Part shown: positions 49,996 to 57,409 of the stretch, in pieces
Numbering within the stretch: the first letter of the stretch is position 1
Layout: every line of letters starts with the position of its first letter
Assembly (NCBI GenBank): GCA_964555675.1
Contig: CAZKTU010000010.1
Coordinates: 1-57,409 of the forward strand
DNA length: 57,409 bases
From: CAIWXH01 sp964555675
GTDB taxonomy: Bacteria; Chloroflexota; Chloroflexia; Chloroflexales; Chloroflexaceae
Direction: 5' to 3'
The notes under the pieces: model-generated
What the model was told of the DNA's origin: nothing
Database searches by the model: none
The model's input: the letters and a program-made list of their open reading frames with translations, nothing else
Made by a program: the position numbers and the translations under genes

Positions 49996-51822
49996 CTACT
50001 GAGCCGGGGGGGCGTTGACGAAGCCGCCCCAGAGGGCCGAGAAGTAGGTGTAGCTGCCGTCGCGGCCGACGTGGAGCGGGTTGGCGGCGTCCCACTGAAC
50101 TGCGTACGACATCACCACATCGTTAGCGTCGAACTCGGAGCCATCGTGGAAGGTGACTCCGGTGCGCAGGGTGCAGATCCACTCGGTGAGGTCTGCGTTG
50201 GGGTCGCAGCTCTCGGCGAGGCCGGGCTGGACGGCGGTGCCGCCGATCTCGTACGAGAGGAGGGCCTCGGTGACCTGCTCGCAGATGCGCAGGGCCTCGC
50301 CGTCGGACTCGTCGGCGCAGTAGAGGCCGGCGGGCTCGCCGTTCTGCATCCAGACGAAGGTATCGCGGCCACCGGGGTTCATGACGGCGAAGAACTCGTT
50401 GCCGAGGGGGCTGACGTGAGCGTTTTCGACGTCGGCCTTGTAGACCACACCCGAGCCGCCGTGGGCGATCGGGACCATTGGCACGTGCTGCTTGATCAGG
50501 TCATTGGCCTGCTGGTAGAAGGGGGCGCGCTCTTCGTCAGTGGCCTGCGAGGCGCCCTGCTGAAGGGCTTCGACGATATCGTCGAACTTGGCGCCGAACT
50601 GGGCGCTGGCGCCGGCGCCGAAGTGGTAGTCGAGGAAGTTGGTGGGGTCGGGGTAGTCGGCGCCCCAGCCGAGCAGGTGCAGGCCCTTGAGCTCGCCGGC
50701 GTCGGCGGCGTCGATATAGGTGCCCGACTCGATCACATTGATGGTGAGGTTGACCCCGATCTCGGCGAGCTGGGCCTGGATGTCTTCGGCGACGCGGCCG
50801 GGCTCGGGCAGGTAGCCGCGCACGACGTCGCGGTACTCGAGGGTGGTCTCGAAGCCGTCGGGGAAGCCGGCCTCGGCCAGGAGGGCCCTGGCCTGCTCGG
50901 GGTCGTACTCGTACCAGGCCTCGCCCTCGCAGCCGCCCGGGATGGAGCAGGGGGTGAAGTGGCTCGCTACCTCGGAGCCGGGCGGGTAGAAGTTGTCGAC
51001 GATGCGCTGACGGTCGATGCCGAGGGCAATGGCCTGGCGCACCTGCTCGTTGTCGAAGGGCGGGGCGGTGTTGTTCATGCCGACGTAGAAGACGTTGAGG
51101 CCCTCGCGCTCGAGGAGCTGGAGGGTGTTGTCGGCCTGAACCTGCTCGAAGGCGTCGGGGGCGGGGTTATCGATACCGTCGACGGTGCCCGACTGCAGCT
51201 CGAGCAGGCGCTGGGCGGCCTCGGAGCTCCAGCGGATGACGAGGGTCTCGGCGACGGCGGGGTCGCCCCAGTAGCCGTCGAAGCGCTTGAGGGTGATGTT
51301 ATCGCCGCGGGTCCAGCTGTCGACCATATAGGGGCCGGTGCCGATCGGCTTCTCGAGCAGCTCGCCGGTGCCGCCGGTGGACTCGAGGTACTCGCTTGGC
51401 AGGATGGCGAAGGAGGTGAAGGCGACCTTGGCGCGGAAGGCGGGGTCGGGGGCGCAGAGGGCGAAGCGCACGGTGGCCGGGTCGACGGCCTCGATGGCCT
51501 GGATCTGGCCGGTGTAGCCCTCGGTGTCGCACTCGGTGCTGACGGCCATCAGGTCGCCCTCGGTGTAGACGGCCTGGCTATCGCCCGTAGCGGCGGGGGC
51601 GGTTGCCTCGGCGGCGGGGGCGGTCGCCTCGGCGGCCGTGGTGGCGGCCTCGGTGGGGGCGGCGGCCGCAGTGGGGGCGGGGGCCGCGGTGGCGGCCTCG
51701 GGTGTCTGTGCGGGGGCCTGAGTGGTGGGTGCGCCGCCACAGGCGGCGAGGACGGGGATGAGCAAGGCGAGGAGCAGGGCGCCCGCGGCGGGGCGCAGGT
51801 TGCGCTGGGTAACAATACGCAT
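49996..51822 (-). CDS. Family 5 ABC substrate-binding lipoprotein, apparently circularly permuted
   Basis: 608 residues from ATG 51822. The lipobox is LAAC (Cys28), followed by about 45 residues of Ala/Thr/Pro linker. The ordered domain begins with what is normally the middle of family 5 proteins (IQAIEAVDPATVRFALC, PIGTGPYMVDSWTRGDNITLKRFDGYWGD) and runs through the usual C-terminal lobe (VRQAIALGIDRQ, LLGWGADYPDPTNFLDYHF, PMVPIAHG). Only then, in the last about 120 residues (nt about 49999-50364), comes the canonical N-terminal segment (EQVTEALLSYE, VQPGLAESC, WICTLRTGVTFHDGSEFDANDVVMSY). It would bind peptides or other solutes for the two permeases. Many Cys pairs suggest disulfides. Confidence 0.9.
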   Translation of the reverse strand: MRIVTQRNLRPAAGALLLALLIPVLAACGGAPTTQAPAQTPEAATAAPAPTAAAAPTEAATTAAEATAPAAEATAPAATGDSQAVYTEGDLMAVSTECDTEGYTGQIQAIEAVDPATVRFALCAPDPAFRAKVAFTSFAILPSEYLESTGGTGELLEKPIGTGPYMVDSWTRGDNITLKRFDGYWGDPAVAETLVIRWSSEAAQRLLELQSGTVDGIDNPAPDAFEQVQADNTLQLLEREGLNVFYVGMNNTAPPFDNEQVRQAIALGIDRQRIVDNFYPPGSEVASHFTPCSIPGGCEGEAWYEYDPEQARALLAEAGFPDGFETTLEYRDVVRGYLPEPGRVAEDIQAQLAEIGVNLTINVIESGTYIDAADAGELKGLHLLGWGADYPDPTNFLDYHFGAGASAQFGAKFDDIVEALQQGASQATDEERAPFYQQANDLIKQHVPMVPIAHGGSGVVYKADVENAHVSPLGNEFFAVMNPGGRDTFVWMQNGEPAGLYCADESDGEALRICEQVTEALLSYEIGGTAVQPGLAESCDPNADLTEWICTLRTGVTFHDGSEFDANDVVMSYAVQWDAANPLHVGRDGSYTYFSALWGGFVNAPPAQ

Positions 51823-52033
51823 AGAGGGTCCCCTCATGCTACGAAAAGCGGATCCACAGGGCAGCAGGTCATGCTGGCGCTACCACCTCCCTTCGGGGGA
51901 TGCAGTTGGGCAGACGCAGCTACGCCGCGCCGTGGCGGCGAGCGATGGGGTGGATGGTGTTGTTGTAAGCCCTGGGAGTCGGTGGTTGGGGTTGCCGTGG
52001 GGTGGGGCAGGTCGTAGATTTCAGGGTAGGCTG

Positions 52034-52063
52034 ATTATAGCAGCAGGGGGAAGCTGCCGTCAA
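52034..52063 (-). promoter_or_regulatory. Promoter of the ABC transporter operon
   Basis: On the minus strand TTGACG, an 18-bp spacer and TGCTATAAT (consensus -10 with TG extension). It lies about 210 bp before the binding-protein ATG. Confidence 0.72.
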
Positions 52064-52079
52064 TCGTGGGCGGCTCTTG

Positions 52080-52104
52080 CCCGGCAGAGGGGGGCTCTGC
52101 CGGG
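52080..52104 (-). terminator. Hairpin terminator after fabZ
   Basis: CCCGGCAGAG, loop GGGGG, CTCTGCCGGG: a perfect 10-bp stem 36 bp beyond the fabZ stop. Confidence 0.6.
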
Positions 52105-52140
52105 AAAGGCTTTACACTCTTTACAAAGGGGGTAAGGGGG

Positions 52141-52572
52141 CTATTGGGCGGCGGTGACGGCGAAGAGCAGCTCGGCCTCGCAGGCGAGCTCGTCGCCGAC
52201 GGTGGCGCGCCCTGTGCCCTTGCCGATGCCGCGGCGCAGCTTGTCGAGGCTGACCTCGAGGCGCAGGACATCGCCGGGGCGGACGACGCGCTTGAAGCGG
52301 CAGCTGTCGATGCCGGCGAAAAGCACCAGCTTGCCGCTATGCTCGGGCAGGCTGAGGGCGGCGACGGCGCCGGCCTGGGCCAGGGCCTCGACGATGAGCA
52401 CGCCGGGCATGACCGGGTTGCCGGGGAAGTGGCCGGTGAACTGGGGCTCGTTGGCGGTCACCAGCTTCTCGGCGACGGCGCGCTGGCCGGGCTCGAGCTC
52501 GAGGACGCGGTCGATCAGGAGGAAGGGGTAGCGATGGGGGATGATCGCCATGATTTCCTGGGTGCTGAGCAT
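52141..52572 (-). CDS. fabZ: 3-hydroxyacyl-ACP dehydratase
   Basis: The 143-residue hot-dog enzyme dehydrates beta-hydroxyacyl-ACP in fatty acid synthesis. IMAIIPHRYPFLLIDRV, catalytic H48 in TGHFPGNPVMPGVL and E62 in VEALAQ are all present. ATG 52572 gives the typical FabZ N-terminus; a longer upstream frame is not family-like. An extended -10 (TGGTACAAT on minus, 52623-52631) lies 50 bp upstream. It stands apart from other fab genes. Confidence 0.95.
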   Translation of the reverse strand: MLSTQEIMAIIPHRYPFLLIDRVLELEPGQRAVAEKLVTANEPQFTGHFPGNPVMPGVLIVEALAQAGAVAALSLPEHSGKLVLFAGIDSCRFKRVVRPGDVLRLEVSLDKLRRGIGKGTGRATVGDELACEAELLFAVTAAQ

Positions 52573-52622
52573 CGCTGTGCTTTCTGTCAAGGCTGGACAT
52601 GATCGGCCCGGGCGAGGCCTGT

Positions 52623-52631
52623 ATTGTACCA
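52623..52631 (-). promoter_or_regulatory. Extended -10 element ahead of fabZ
   Basis: TGGTACAAT on the minus strand, between the monooxygenase stop and the fabZ start. No matching -35 is seen, so confidence is modest. Confidence 0.45.
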
Positions 52632-52646
52632 TCGGGCGGGCGGGGC

Positions 52647-54104
52647 TCAGCTGCGCGAGAACTCCATGGCCGAGTCCTCAAGGGCGCTGTAGCGCATGCT
52701 CAAGAGGTCGAGGAGATAGTTCTGGTGCATGCGCCAGGGCGCCCGCGAGCCCTGGCGGGGGAGCTCGGGCAGAGCGCGCTGGACATAGCTGGAGGTGAAG
52801 CTCAGGATGGGCTCTTCGCCGATCGCGGGGTCGCGCCGGCGCGGAGTGCAGCGGACATAGCCGTGGCGCTGCATATGGTTGAGCAGGCGGCAGACGTAGG
52901 CGGCGGTGAGCTCGCAGCGCAGGGTCCAGGAGGCGTTGGTGTAGCCGAAGGCCGAGGCCAGGTTGGGGATATCGCTGAACATCATGCCCTTGTAGTTGAG
53001 GGTCTGGGCCAGATCGACCGGGGCCCCATCGACGGCGAGGGTCATGCCGCCCAGCAGCTTGAGGACGAGGCCGCTGGCGGTGACGATCAGGTCGGCGTCG
53101 AGGGTCGCGCCCGACTGGAGGGCGAGGCCGCTTTCGGTGAAGCTGGCGATCTGGTCGGTGACGACCGAGGCTTTGCCGCTACGGAGGGCCTTGAAGAAAT
53201 CGCCGTCAGGGGCCAGGCAGAGGCGTTGATCCCAGGGGTTATAGCGGGGCGTGAAGTGGGTGGCGACGTCGAAGTCGGGGCCGAGTTGCCGCTGGGCCCG
53301 GCGGGCGATCAGGCCCCTGACGCCGGCGGGCCAGCGGCGCGCGAGCTGATAGAAGGCCAGGTTGACCAGTACGGACTTCCAGCGGGCGAGGCCGTGGGCG
53401 AGCCCGGGGGGCAAGCGCCGTTGGAGGCGGCCCACGGCCTGGTCGCGCGACGGCTGGGCAACGATATAGGTTGGGGAGCGCTGGAGCATGGTGACGTGGG
53501 CGGCCCGCTCGGCCATGGCGGGGACGAGGGTGACAGCGGTGGCCCCGCTGCCGATCACCACCACGCGCTTGCCGGCGTAGTCGAGGCCCGCGGGCCACTG
53601 CTGGGGATGCACGATGGGGCCAGCGAAGCGCTCGACGCCGGGCCAGGCGGGGGTGTAGCCGGCGGCGTAGTCGTAGTAGCCGCTGCACATAAAGAGGAAG
53701 TTGCAGCTGAACTGGACGCGCTGCTTGTCCGAGCCGCGCTCGACCTCGACGCTCCAGGTGGCGCTATCTGAGGACCACTCGGCGTGACGGACGCGGTGGC
53801 CGAAGCGGATCTTGCGGTCGATGCCGTAGGCGGCGGCGGTCTCGCGGAGGTAGCTGAGGATGGCGGGGCCGTCGGCGATGGCTCTGGGGTCGCGCCATGG
53901 GTGGAAGGTGAAGCCGAGGGTGTACATATCCGAGTCGGAGCGGACGCCGGGGTAGCGGAAGAGATCCCAGGTGCCGCCGAGGGTGTCGCGGGCCTCGAGG
54001 ATGGCGTAGCGCCTGGTCGGGCTACGGGTCTGGAGATAGTAGCCTGCGGCGATGCCCGAGAGCCCTGCGCCGACCACGAGGACGTCGACGTGCTCGCGCT
54101 GCAT
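52647..54104 (-). CDS. Flavin-containing Baeyer-Villiger-type monooxygenase
   Basis: This 485-residue class B flavoprotein has an N-terminal FAD site GAGLSG (residues 12-17), the BVMO fingerprint FAGPIVHPQQWP (FxGxxxHxxxW) and an NADP site GSGATA. Family members insert oxygen next to a ketone or S/N-oxygenate substrates using NADPH and O2 (EthA-like). ATG 54104 is preferred to GTG 54113. Its substrate is unknown; neighbours are fabZ and a polytopic membrane protein. Confidence 0.92.
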   Translation of the reverse strand: MQREHVDVLVVGAGLSGIAAGYYLQTRSPTRRYAILEARDTLGGTWDLFRYPGVRSDSDMYTLGFTFHPWRDPRAIADGPAILSYLRETAAAYGIDRKIRFGHRVRHAEWSSDSATWSVEVERGSDKQRVQFSCNFLFMCSGYYDYAAGYTPAWPGVERFAGPIVHPQQWPAGLDYAGKRVVVIGSGATAVTLVPAMAERAAHVTMLQRSPTYIVAQPSRDQAVGRLQRRLPPGLAHGLARWKSVLVNLAFYQLARRWPAGVRGLIARRAQRQLGPDFDVATHFTPRYNPWDQRLCLAPDGDFFKALRSGKASVVTDQIASFTESGLALQSGATLDADLIVTASGLVLKLLGGMTLAVDGAPVDLAQTLNYKGMMFSDIPNLASAFGYTNASWTLRCELTAAYVCRLLNHMQRHGYVRCTPRRRDPAIGEEPILSFTSSYVQRALPELPRQGSRAPWRMHQNYLLDLLSMRYSALEDSAMEFSRS

Positions 54105-54128
54105 GGCTTCCACCCTTCTGCTTAAGCG

Positions 54129-54160
54129 ACTGACGAGGAAGCTTGCGCCTCCTCGTCAGT
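54129..54160 (-). terminator. Hairpin terminator after the polytopic membrane protein gene
   Basis: ACTGACGAGGA and its complement (11 bp, 10-base loop) 29 bp past the stop and before the monooxygenase gene. Confidence 0.6.
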
Positions 54161-54188
54161 GTACCTGAGATTGGGTTGTGGCGGGGGC

Positions 54189-55358
54189 TCAGTCGCCGCT
54201 GGTGGGGGCGAGCTTCTTGCTGACCACGAACTCGAGCATGGGGTCTTGCTTGGCCTTGGTGACCCGCTTGAGCAAGAAGCGCACGCTGAGCAGGATGTGG
54301 GCGCCGATGAAGAGCCAGTTGATCACGTAGGTGATCATATGGATGGGCTCGACGCCGATCAGCGATTGGCTGATCATGGTGAAGATGAAGACGCCGTAGC
54401 CGATGTAGACGTGGGCGACGCGGATAGTGGCCCGCGGGCGGGGCACGCCATAGAAGTAGAAGCTGGCGGTGGCGTGGACGAAGAAGAGGATGAGGAAGCT
54501 GTTGTTAAAGAGCGGGTCGACCCACTCGGGGATGAACAGCAGGCCCCAGGGCTCGCGGTAGTAGGCGAGGGTGCCGACGAAGAGCGTGACGGCCATGGCC
54601 CAGGCCATCCAGCGGTTGCCGATGGCGAGGCGGCGCTTGCGGCCGCGCTGCTCGTCGGCCAGGCGCTCGCGCTCGGCGGGGGAGAGGACGCGCTGGCGGC
54701 GCAGGTGCTCTTCGCGGGAGAGGCGGGGGAAGCGGTAGCCGGTGGCGAGGGCGCCGGCGACGAAGAAGATCTCGCCGAGGTTGGCGACGACGCCGATCGA
54801 GGCGGCGAAGGCGGCGGTGGTAAAGATCACCAGGGAGCCGAGGAAGAGCCAGGCCCAGCGGGCGCGCACGAAGACGGCGATACCGCAGAACATGATCAGG
54901 GTCATGGTGGCGATCGCGGGCAGGGGTGGGCCCTGGACGGCGGCGTTGGCGTAGCGCACCGTATCGGCGAAGTAGGCCGGCTCCATGCGCAGCAGCACCA
55001 GGTCGTTGTAGATGGCCCAGCCGAGCATCGAGATTGTGACCACCCAGAAGGTGATCAGGGCCTTGCGCCCCCAGGCCCACTCGACGGCGGCGTTGCGGGT
55101 GAGGTAGAGACCGAGCATGGCCAGGAGCGGGGTGGTGAGGGCGTGGACGAGGAAGCGCGGATAGTTGAGGGCCATGAGCGTCTCGCCGGGGCCGATCAGG
55201 TGGCCGAGGCCGATCACCAGGTTGTCATAGACCAGCCCTGCGATATTGATCGCAAAGACCAGCAGAGTCCAGTGGCGGTCGCGGATGAGCAGGCGGACGG
55301 CGAAGACGAGCATGACGAGCTGGACGAGGGCATAGACCAGGTGGGCCGCGGTGACCAT
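54189..55358 (-). CDS. Uncharacterised polytopic membrane protein
   Basis: I do not recognise the family. 389 residues with about ten to eleven helices in two groups, separated by a basic cytoplasmic loop (FPRLSREEHLRRQRVLSPAERERLADEQRGRKRR, summarised from about residues 209-242). The second half contains several His and Tyr residues in helices (FFVHATASFYFYG, VAHVYIGYG, EPIHMITYVINW, FIGAHILLSV), which could bind heme or quinone; this is speculation. It has a good upstream promoter and diverges from proS. Confidence 0.78.
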   Translation of the reverse strand: MVTAAHLVYALVQLVMLVFAVRLLIRDRHWTLLVFAINIAGLVYDNLVIGLGHLIGPGETLMALNYPRFLVHALTTPLLAMLGLYLTRNAAVEWAWGRKALITFWVVTISMLGWAIYNDLVLLRMEPAYFADTVRYANAAVQGPPLPAIATMTLIMFCGIAVFVRARWAWLFLGSLVIFTTAAFAASIGVVANLGEIFFVAGALATGYRFPRLSREEHLRRQRVLSPAERERLADEQRGRKRRLAIGNRWMAWAMAVTLFVGTLAYYREPWGLLFIPEWVDPLFNNSFLILFFVHATASFYFYGVPRPRATIRVAHVYIGYGVFIFTMISQSLIGVEPIHMITYVINWLFIGAHILLSVRFLLKRVTKAKQDPMLEFVVSKKLAPTSGD

Positions 55359-55421
55359 GACAGATCATCCTTCATCGCAACAGGGCGACTAAGCCTATGG
55401 CAGCTCAGGTAGGTAGCACGG

Positions 55422-55450
55422 ATCGTACGCAAAGGTGAATTATATGTCAA
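55422..55450 (-). promoter_or_regulatory. Promoter of the polytopic membrane protein gene
   Basis: On the minus strand a consensus TTGACA (plus TGTCAA 55445-55450), a 17-bp spacer and TACGAT (plus ATCGTA 55422-55427), 64 bp before the ATG. Confidence 0.7.
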
Positions 55451-55474
55451 TAGAGTCAGCTCTGTGCGTTTTCT

Positions 55475-55488
55475 TTGCATTTATGCAA
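55475..55488. repeat. Short palindrome upstream of proS
   Basis: TTGCATTTATGCAA, 6-bp arms, in the divergent spacer about 84 bp before proS. It could be an operator, but no partner regulator is evident. Confidence 0.4.
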
Positions 55489-55571
55489 CAAGCTCAGGCG
55501 AGGGGCCGATTGACGGCGAGGCGGCCCCCGTGCTAGATTCGGCCCAACACCTCACCTCAGTGGAGCACAGC

Positions 55572-57284
55572 ATGCGACTCGCGAATCTCCTGGGCCGAAC
55601 GTTACGGGACGCGCCGGCAGAGGCCGACCAAGTCGGGCATCAGCTGGCCCTGCGGGCGGGGCTGGCCCGCGCCCTGGCCCCCGGCAGCTTCGCCATGCTG
55701 CCCCTCGGCCTGGCCGCGGCGCGGCGGATCGAGCGGATTATGCACGAGGAGCTGGCGCGGATCGGGGCCCAGGAGCTGCGCACGCCGATCGTGCAGCCGG
55801 CGACGCTGTGGGAGCAGACGGGCCGCTACGCGGAGTACGGGCCGCAGATGCTCAAGCTGGCCGACCGCGGCGAGCGAGCCCTGGTGGTCGCCCCGACCCA
55901 CGAGGAGGCGATCGCCGAGCTGGCGCGGCGCGAGATTGGCTCGTACCGCCAGCTGCCGGCCCTGGTCTACCAGATCCACACCAAGTACCGTGACGAGATC
56001 CGCACCAAGGGCGGCCTGATGCGCATGCGCGAGTTCACGATGCTCGACGCCTACTCGCTCGACGCCGGCCACGCCGGGCTCGACCTGGTCTACGCCCAGA
56101 TCGCCGCGGCCTTCGAGCGGATCTTCACGCGCTGCGCGGTGCGCTTCGTGGGGGTCGAGGCGGGCAGCGGCGAGATGGGCGGGCGCGAGGCCCGCGAGTA
56201 TATGGCCCTCTCGCCCGCCGGCGAGGACACCCTAGCGATCTGCCCCGGCTGCGGCTACGCGGCGAACGTCGAGGTGGCCGTGGCCGGGCGCGCGGCGGCC
56301 CCAACGGTCGCGGCGGACAGCTCACTGGAGGAGATCGCGACGCCCGCCACGGCGACGATCGCCGACCTGGCGCGGCTGCTGGGCGTGCCCGAGGCGGCGA
56401 CGGCCAAGGCGGTCTTCTTCGACACGCCCGAGCGCGGCCTGGTCTTCGTGGTGATCCGGGGCGACCTGGAGGTGAGCGAGGAGAAGCTGCGCCTGGCGGC
56501 GCGGGTGAGCGAGCTGCGCCCGGCGAGCCTCGAGCAGATCGCGGCGGCGGGGGCGGTGGCGGGCTACGCCTCGCCGGTGGGGCTGGAGGGGGTCTATGTG
56601 CTGGCCGACCCCTCGGTGGTCGAGGCGGGGCCGCTGGTGGCGGGGGCCAATAAGGCGGGCTACCACCTGCGCAATGTGCGCTACGGGCGCGACTGGCGGG
56701 CGACGGCTGTGGCCGACATCGCCGCAGTGCGGGCGGGCGACCCTTGCGCCCGCTGCGGCGCGCCCCTCAGCCTCGAGAAGGGCGTGGAGATCGGGCATAT
56801 CTTCAAGCTGGGCACGCGCTACACCGAGGCCCTGGGCGCGACCTTCCTCGACGAGCAGGGCGCGGCGCAGCCGGTGGTGATGGGCTCGTACGGGATCGGG
56901 GTCGAGCGGCTACTACAGGTCATCCTCGAGCAGCACCACGACGAACGGGGCATCATCTGGCCCGCCAGCGTCGCCCCCGCCGACGTACATATCGTGGCAC
57001 TGGGCAAGGGCGAGGCCCCGAAGGCCGAGGCGGCGCGGCTCTACGCGGAGCTGCAGGCGGCCGGCCTGCGCCCCCTGCTCGACGACCGCGACGAGACGGC
57101 GGGGGTGAAGTTCAACGACGCCGACCTGATCGGCCTGCCGGTGCGCCTGGTGGTGAGCGAGCGGCTGATCGCGGCGGGCGAGGTCGAGCTGAAGCCGCGG
57201 CGCGGTGAGGCGGTGAAGGTGGCGCGGGGCGAGGTGGTTGGGGAGATTGAGAGATTGGGAGATACCGCTAATCGCCCAATATAG
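55572..57284 (+). CDS. proS: Prolyl-tRNA synthetase, bacterial type with INS editing domain
   Basis: The 570-residue class II enzyme charges tRNA-Pro. Motif 1 (PLGLAAARRIERIMHEEL), motif 2 (RTKGGLMRMREFTMLDAYS), a YbaK/INS editing insertion between motifs 2 and 3 (about 245-385), motif 3 (VMGSYGIGVERLLQVILEQ) and the anticodon-binding domain (about 465-560). Two CxxC pairs (CPGCGY and CARCGA) flank the insertion. ATG 55572 has GGAG eight bases upstream; the frame extends back to 55464 without family similarity. No T-box is seen. Confidence 0.96.
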   Translation: MRLANLLGRTLRDAPAEADQVGHQLALRAGLARALAPGSFAMLPLGLAAARRIERIMHEELARIGAQELRTPIVQPATLWEQTGRYAEYGPQMLKLADRGERALVVAPTHEEAIAELARREIGSYRQLPALVYQIHTKYRDEIRTKGGLMRMREFTMLDAYSLDAGHAGLDLVYAQIAAAFERIFTRCAVRFVGVEAGSGEMGGREAREYMALSPAGEDTLAICPGCGYAANVEVAVAGRAAAPTVAADSSLEEIATPATATIADLARLLGVPEAATAKAVFFDTPERGLVFVVIRGDLEVSEEKLRLAARVSELRPASLEQIAAAGAVAGYASPVGLEGVYVLADPSVVEAGPLVAGANKAGYHLRNVRYGRDWRATAVADIAAVRAGDPCARCGAPLSLEKGVEIGHIFKLGTRYTEALGATFLDEQGAAQPVVMGSYGIGVERLLQVILEQHHDERGIIWPASVAPADVHIVALGKGEAPKAEAARLYAELQAAGLRPLLDDRDETAGVKFNDADLIGLPVRLVVSERLIAAGEVELKPRRGEAVKVARGEVVGEIERLGDTANRPI

Positions 57285-57338
57285 GACCATGTCTGTGTCT
57301 GGCCACTAACACAGCTTTCCGGAAGTGCCTGTCTGGTT

Positions 57339-57404
57339 GCGACCAAGGACGAAAGACCAAGGACCAACTGCTCGGGAGAAAGCCGGGCCTTGGTCCTTGG
57401 TCGC
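57339..57404. repeat. Inverted and direct repeats after proS
   Basis: GCGACCAAGGAC (57339-57350) pairs exactly with GTCCTTGGTCGC (57393-57404). GACCAAGGAC occurs twice on the left arm, so two alternative stems are possible. It may act as a terminator; it runs up to the window edge. Confidence 0.6.
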
Positions 57405-57409
57405 TGGTC

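Larger units (their letters stand above)
51823..52140. other. Spacer with binding-protein promoter and fabZ terminator
   Basis: 318 bp with no convincing gene. It holds the minus-strand promoter at 52034-52063 and the hairpin at 52080-52104; the remaining 200 bp would be 5' leader of the binding-protein mRNA. Confidence 0.6.

Noticed and set aside
1..57409. tRNA genes, CRISPR arrays, transposases, integrases, phage genes
   Set aside because: Looked for in the spacers on both strands; no cloverleaf, regular repeat-spacer array or transposase motif was recognised.

Overview
The window looks like chromosomal DNA of a high-GC filamentous Chloroflexota (class Chloroflexia, probably Chloroflexales-like). 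This is inferred from several things: the LGFP-type repeat/VanW protein, tandem DUF4013 proteins, a T-box ahead of thrS, lipoprotein-rich exopolysaccharide genes, and strongly C/G-ending codons. No 16S or other marker is present. I see no tRNA, rRNA, CRISPR array, transposase or phage gene.

Left flank (1-9.7 kb): housekeeping genes, nearly all on +. They are the 3' part of pcrA/uvrD, a LysR regulator, a secreted VanW protein, manA, rsmE (apparently with a non-AUG start), an S41 protease, and a membrane-anchored pseudokinase fused to a DnaJ-type zinc finger. From 9.8 to 13.5 kb there is a lipoprotein glycosidase, an ICMT-like methyltransferase, an XRE-cupin regulator and a coiled-coil membrane protein.

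Centre (13.6-36.9 kb): a surface-polysaccharide island. On the minus strand a partner-switching module (STAS antagonist, SpoIIE-type phosphatase, RsbW-type ATPase, receiver domain) lies next to two initiating sugar-phosphate transferase genes. One of those is a fusion with a nucleotidyltransferase-like domain, and both of its active sites look degenerate. Divergently, a + strand operon encodes a Wzz-like protein, a Wzx flippase, a degenerate CpsD-like ATPase, a 47-residue membrane protein, a Wzy polymerase, a lipoprotein and a lipoprotein glycosidase, and ends in a hairpin terminator. Next come a minus-strand CDP-sugar cassette (cytidylyltransferase, SDR, 3,5-epimerase, SAF-domain oxidoreductase), an HlyD-like lipoprotein, a second Wzz-like protein and a GT2 glycosyltransferase. 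Together these describe Wzy-dependent synthesis and export of a polysaccharide, with probable regulation by partner switching.

Right part (36.9-57.4 kb), mostly minus strand: an orphan lasso-B2-like protein whose catalytic Cys is Ser, a DUF11 surface protein, maf plus a NarL-type regulator, a CDP-alcohol phosphatidyltransferase, two DUF4013 proteins, a CinA homologue with an eroded C-terminal active site, and a T-box-controlled membrane protein/thrS operon. A peptide-type ABC transporter follows, whose family 5 binding protein appears circularly permuted. The window ends with fabZ, a Baeyer-Villiger-type monooxygenase, a polytopic membrane protein and proS. Many transcription units end in perfect GC-rich hairpins, and several have readable -35/-10 promoters.
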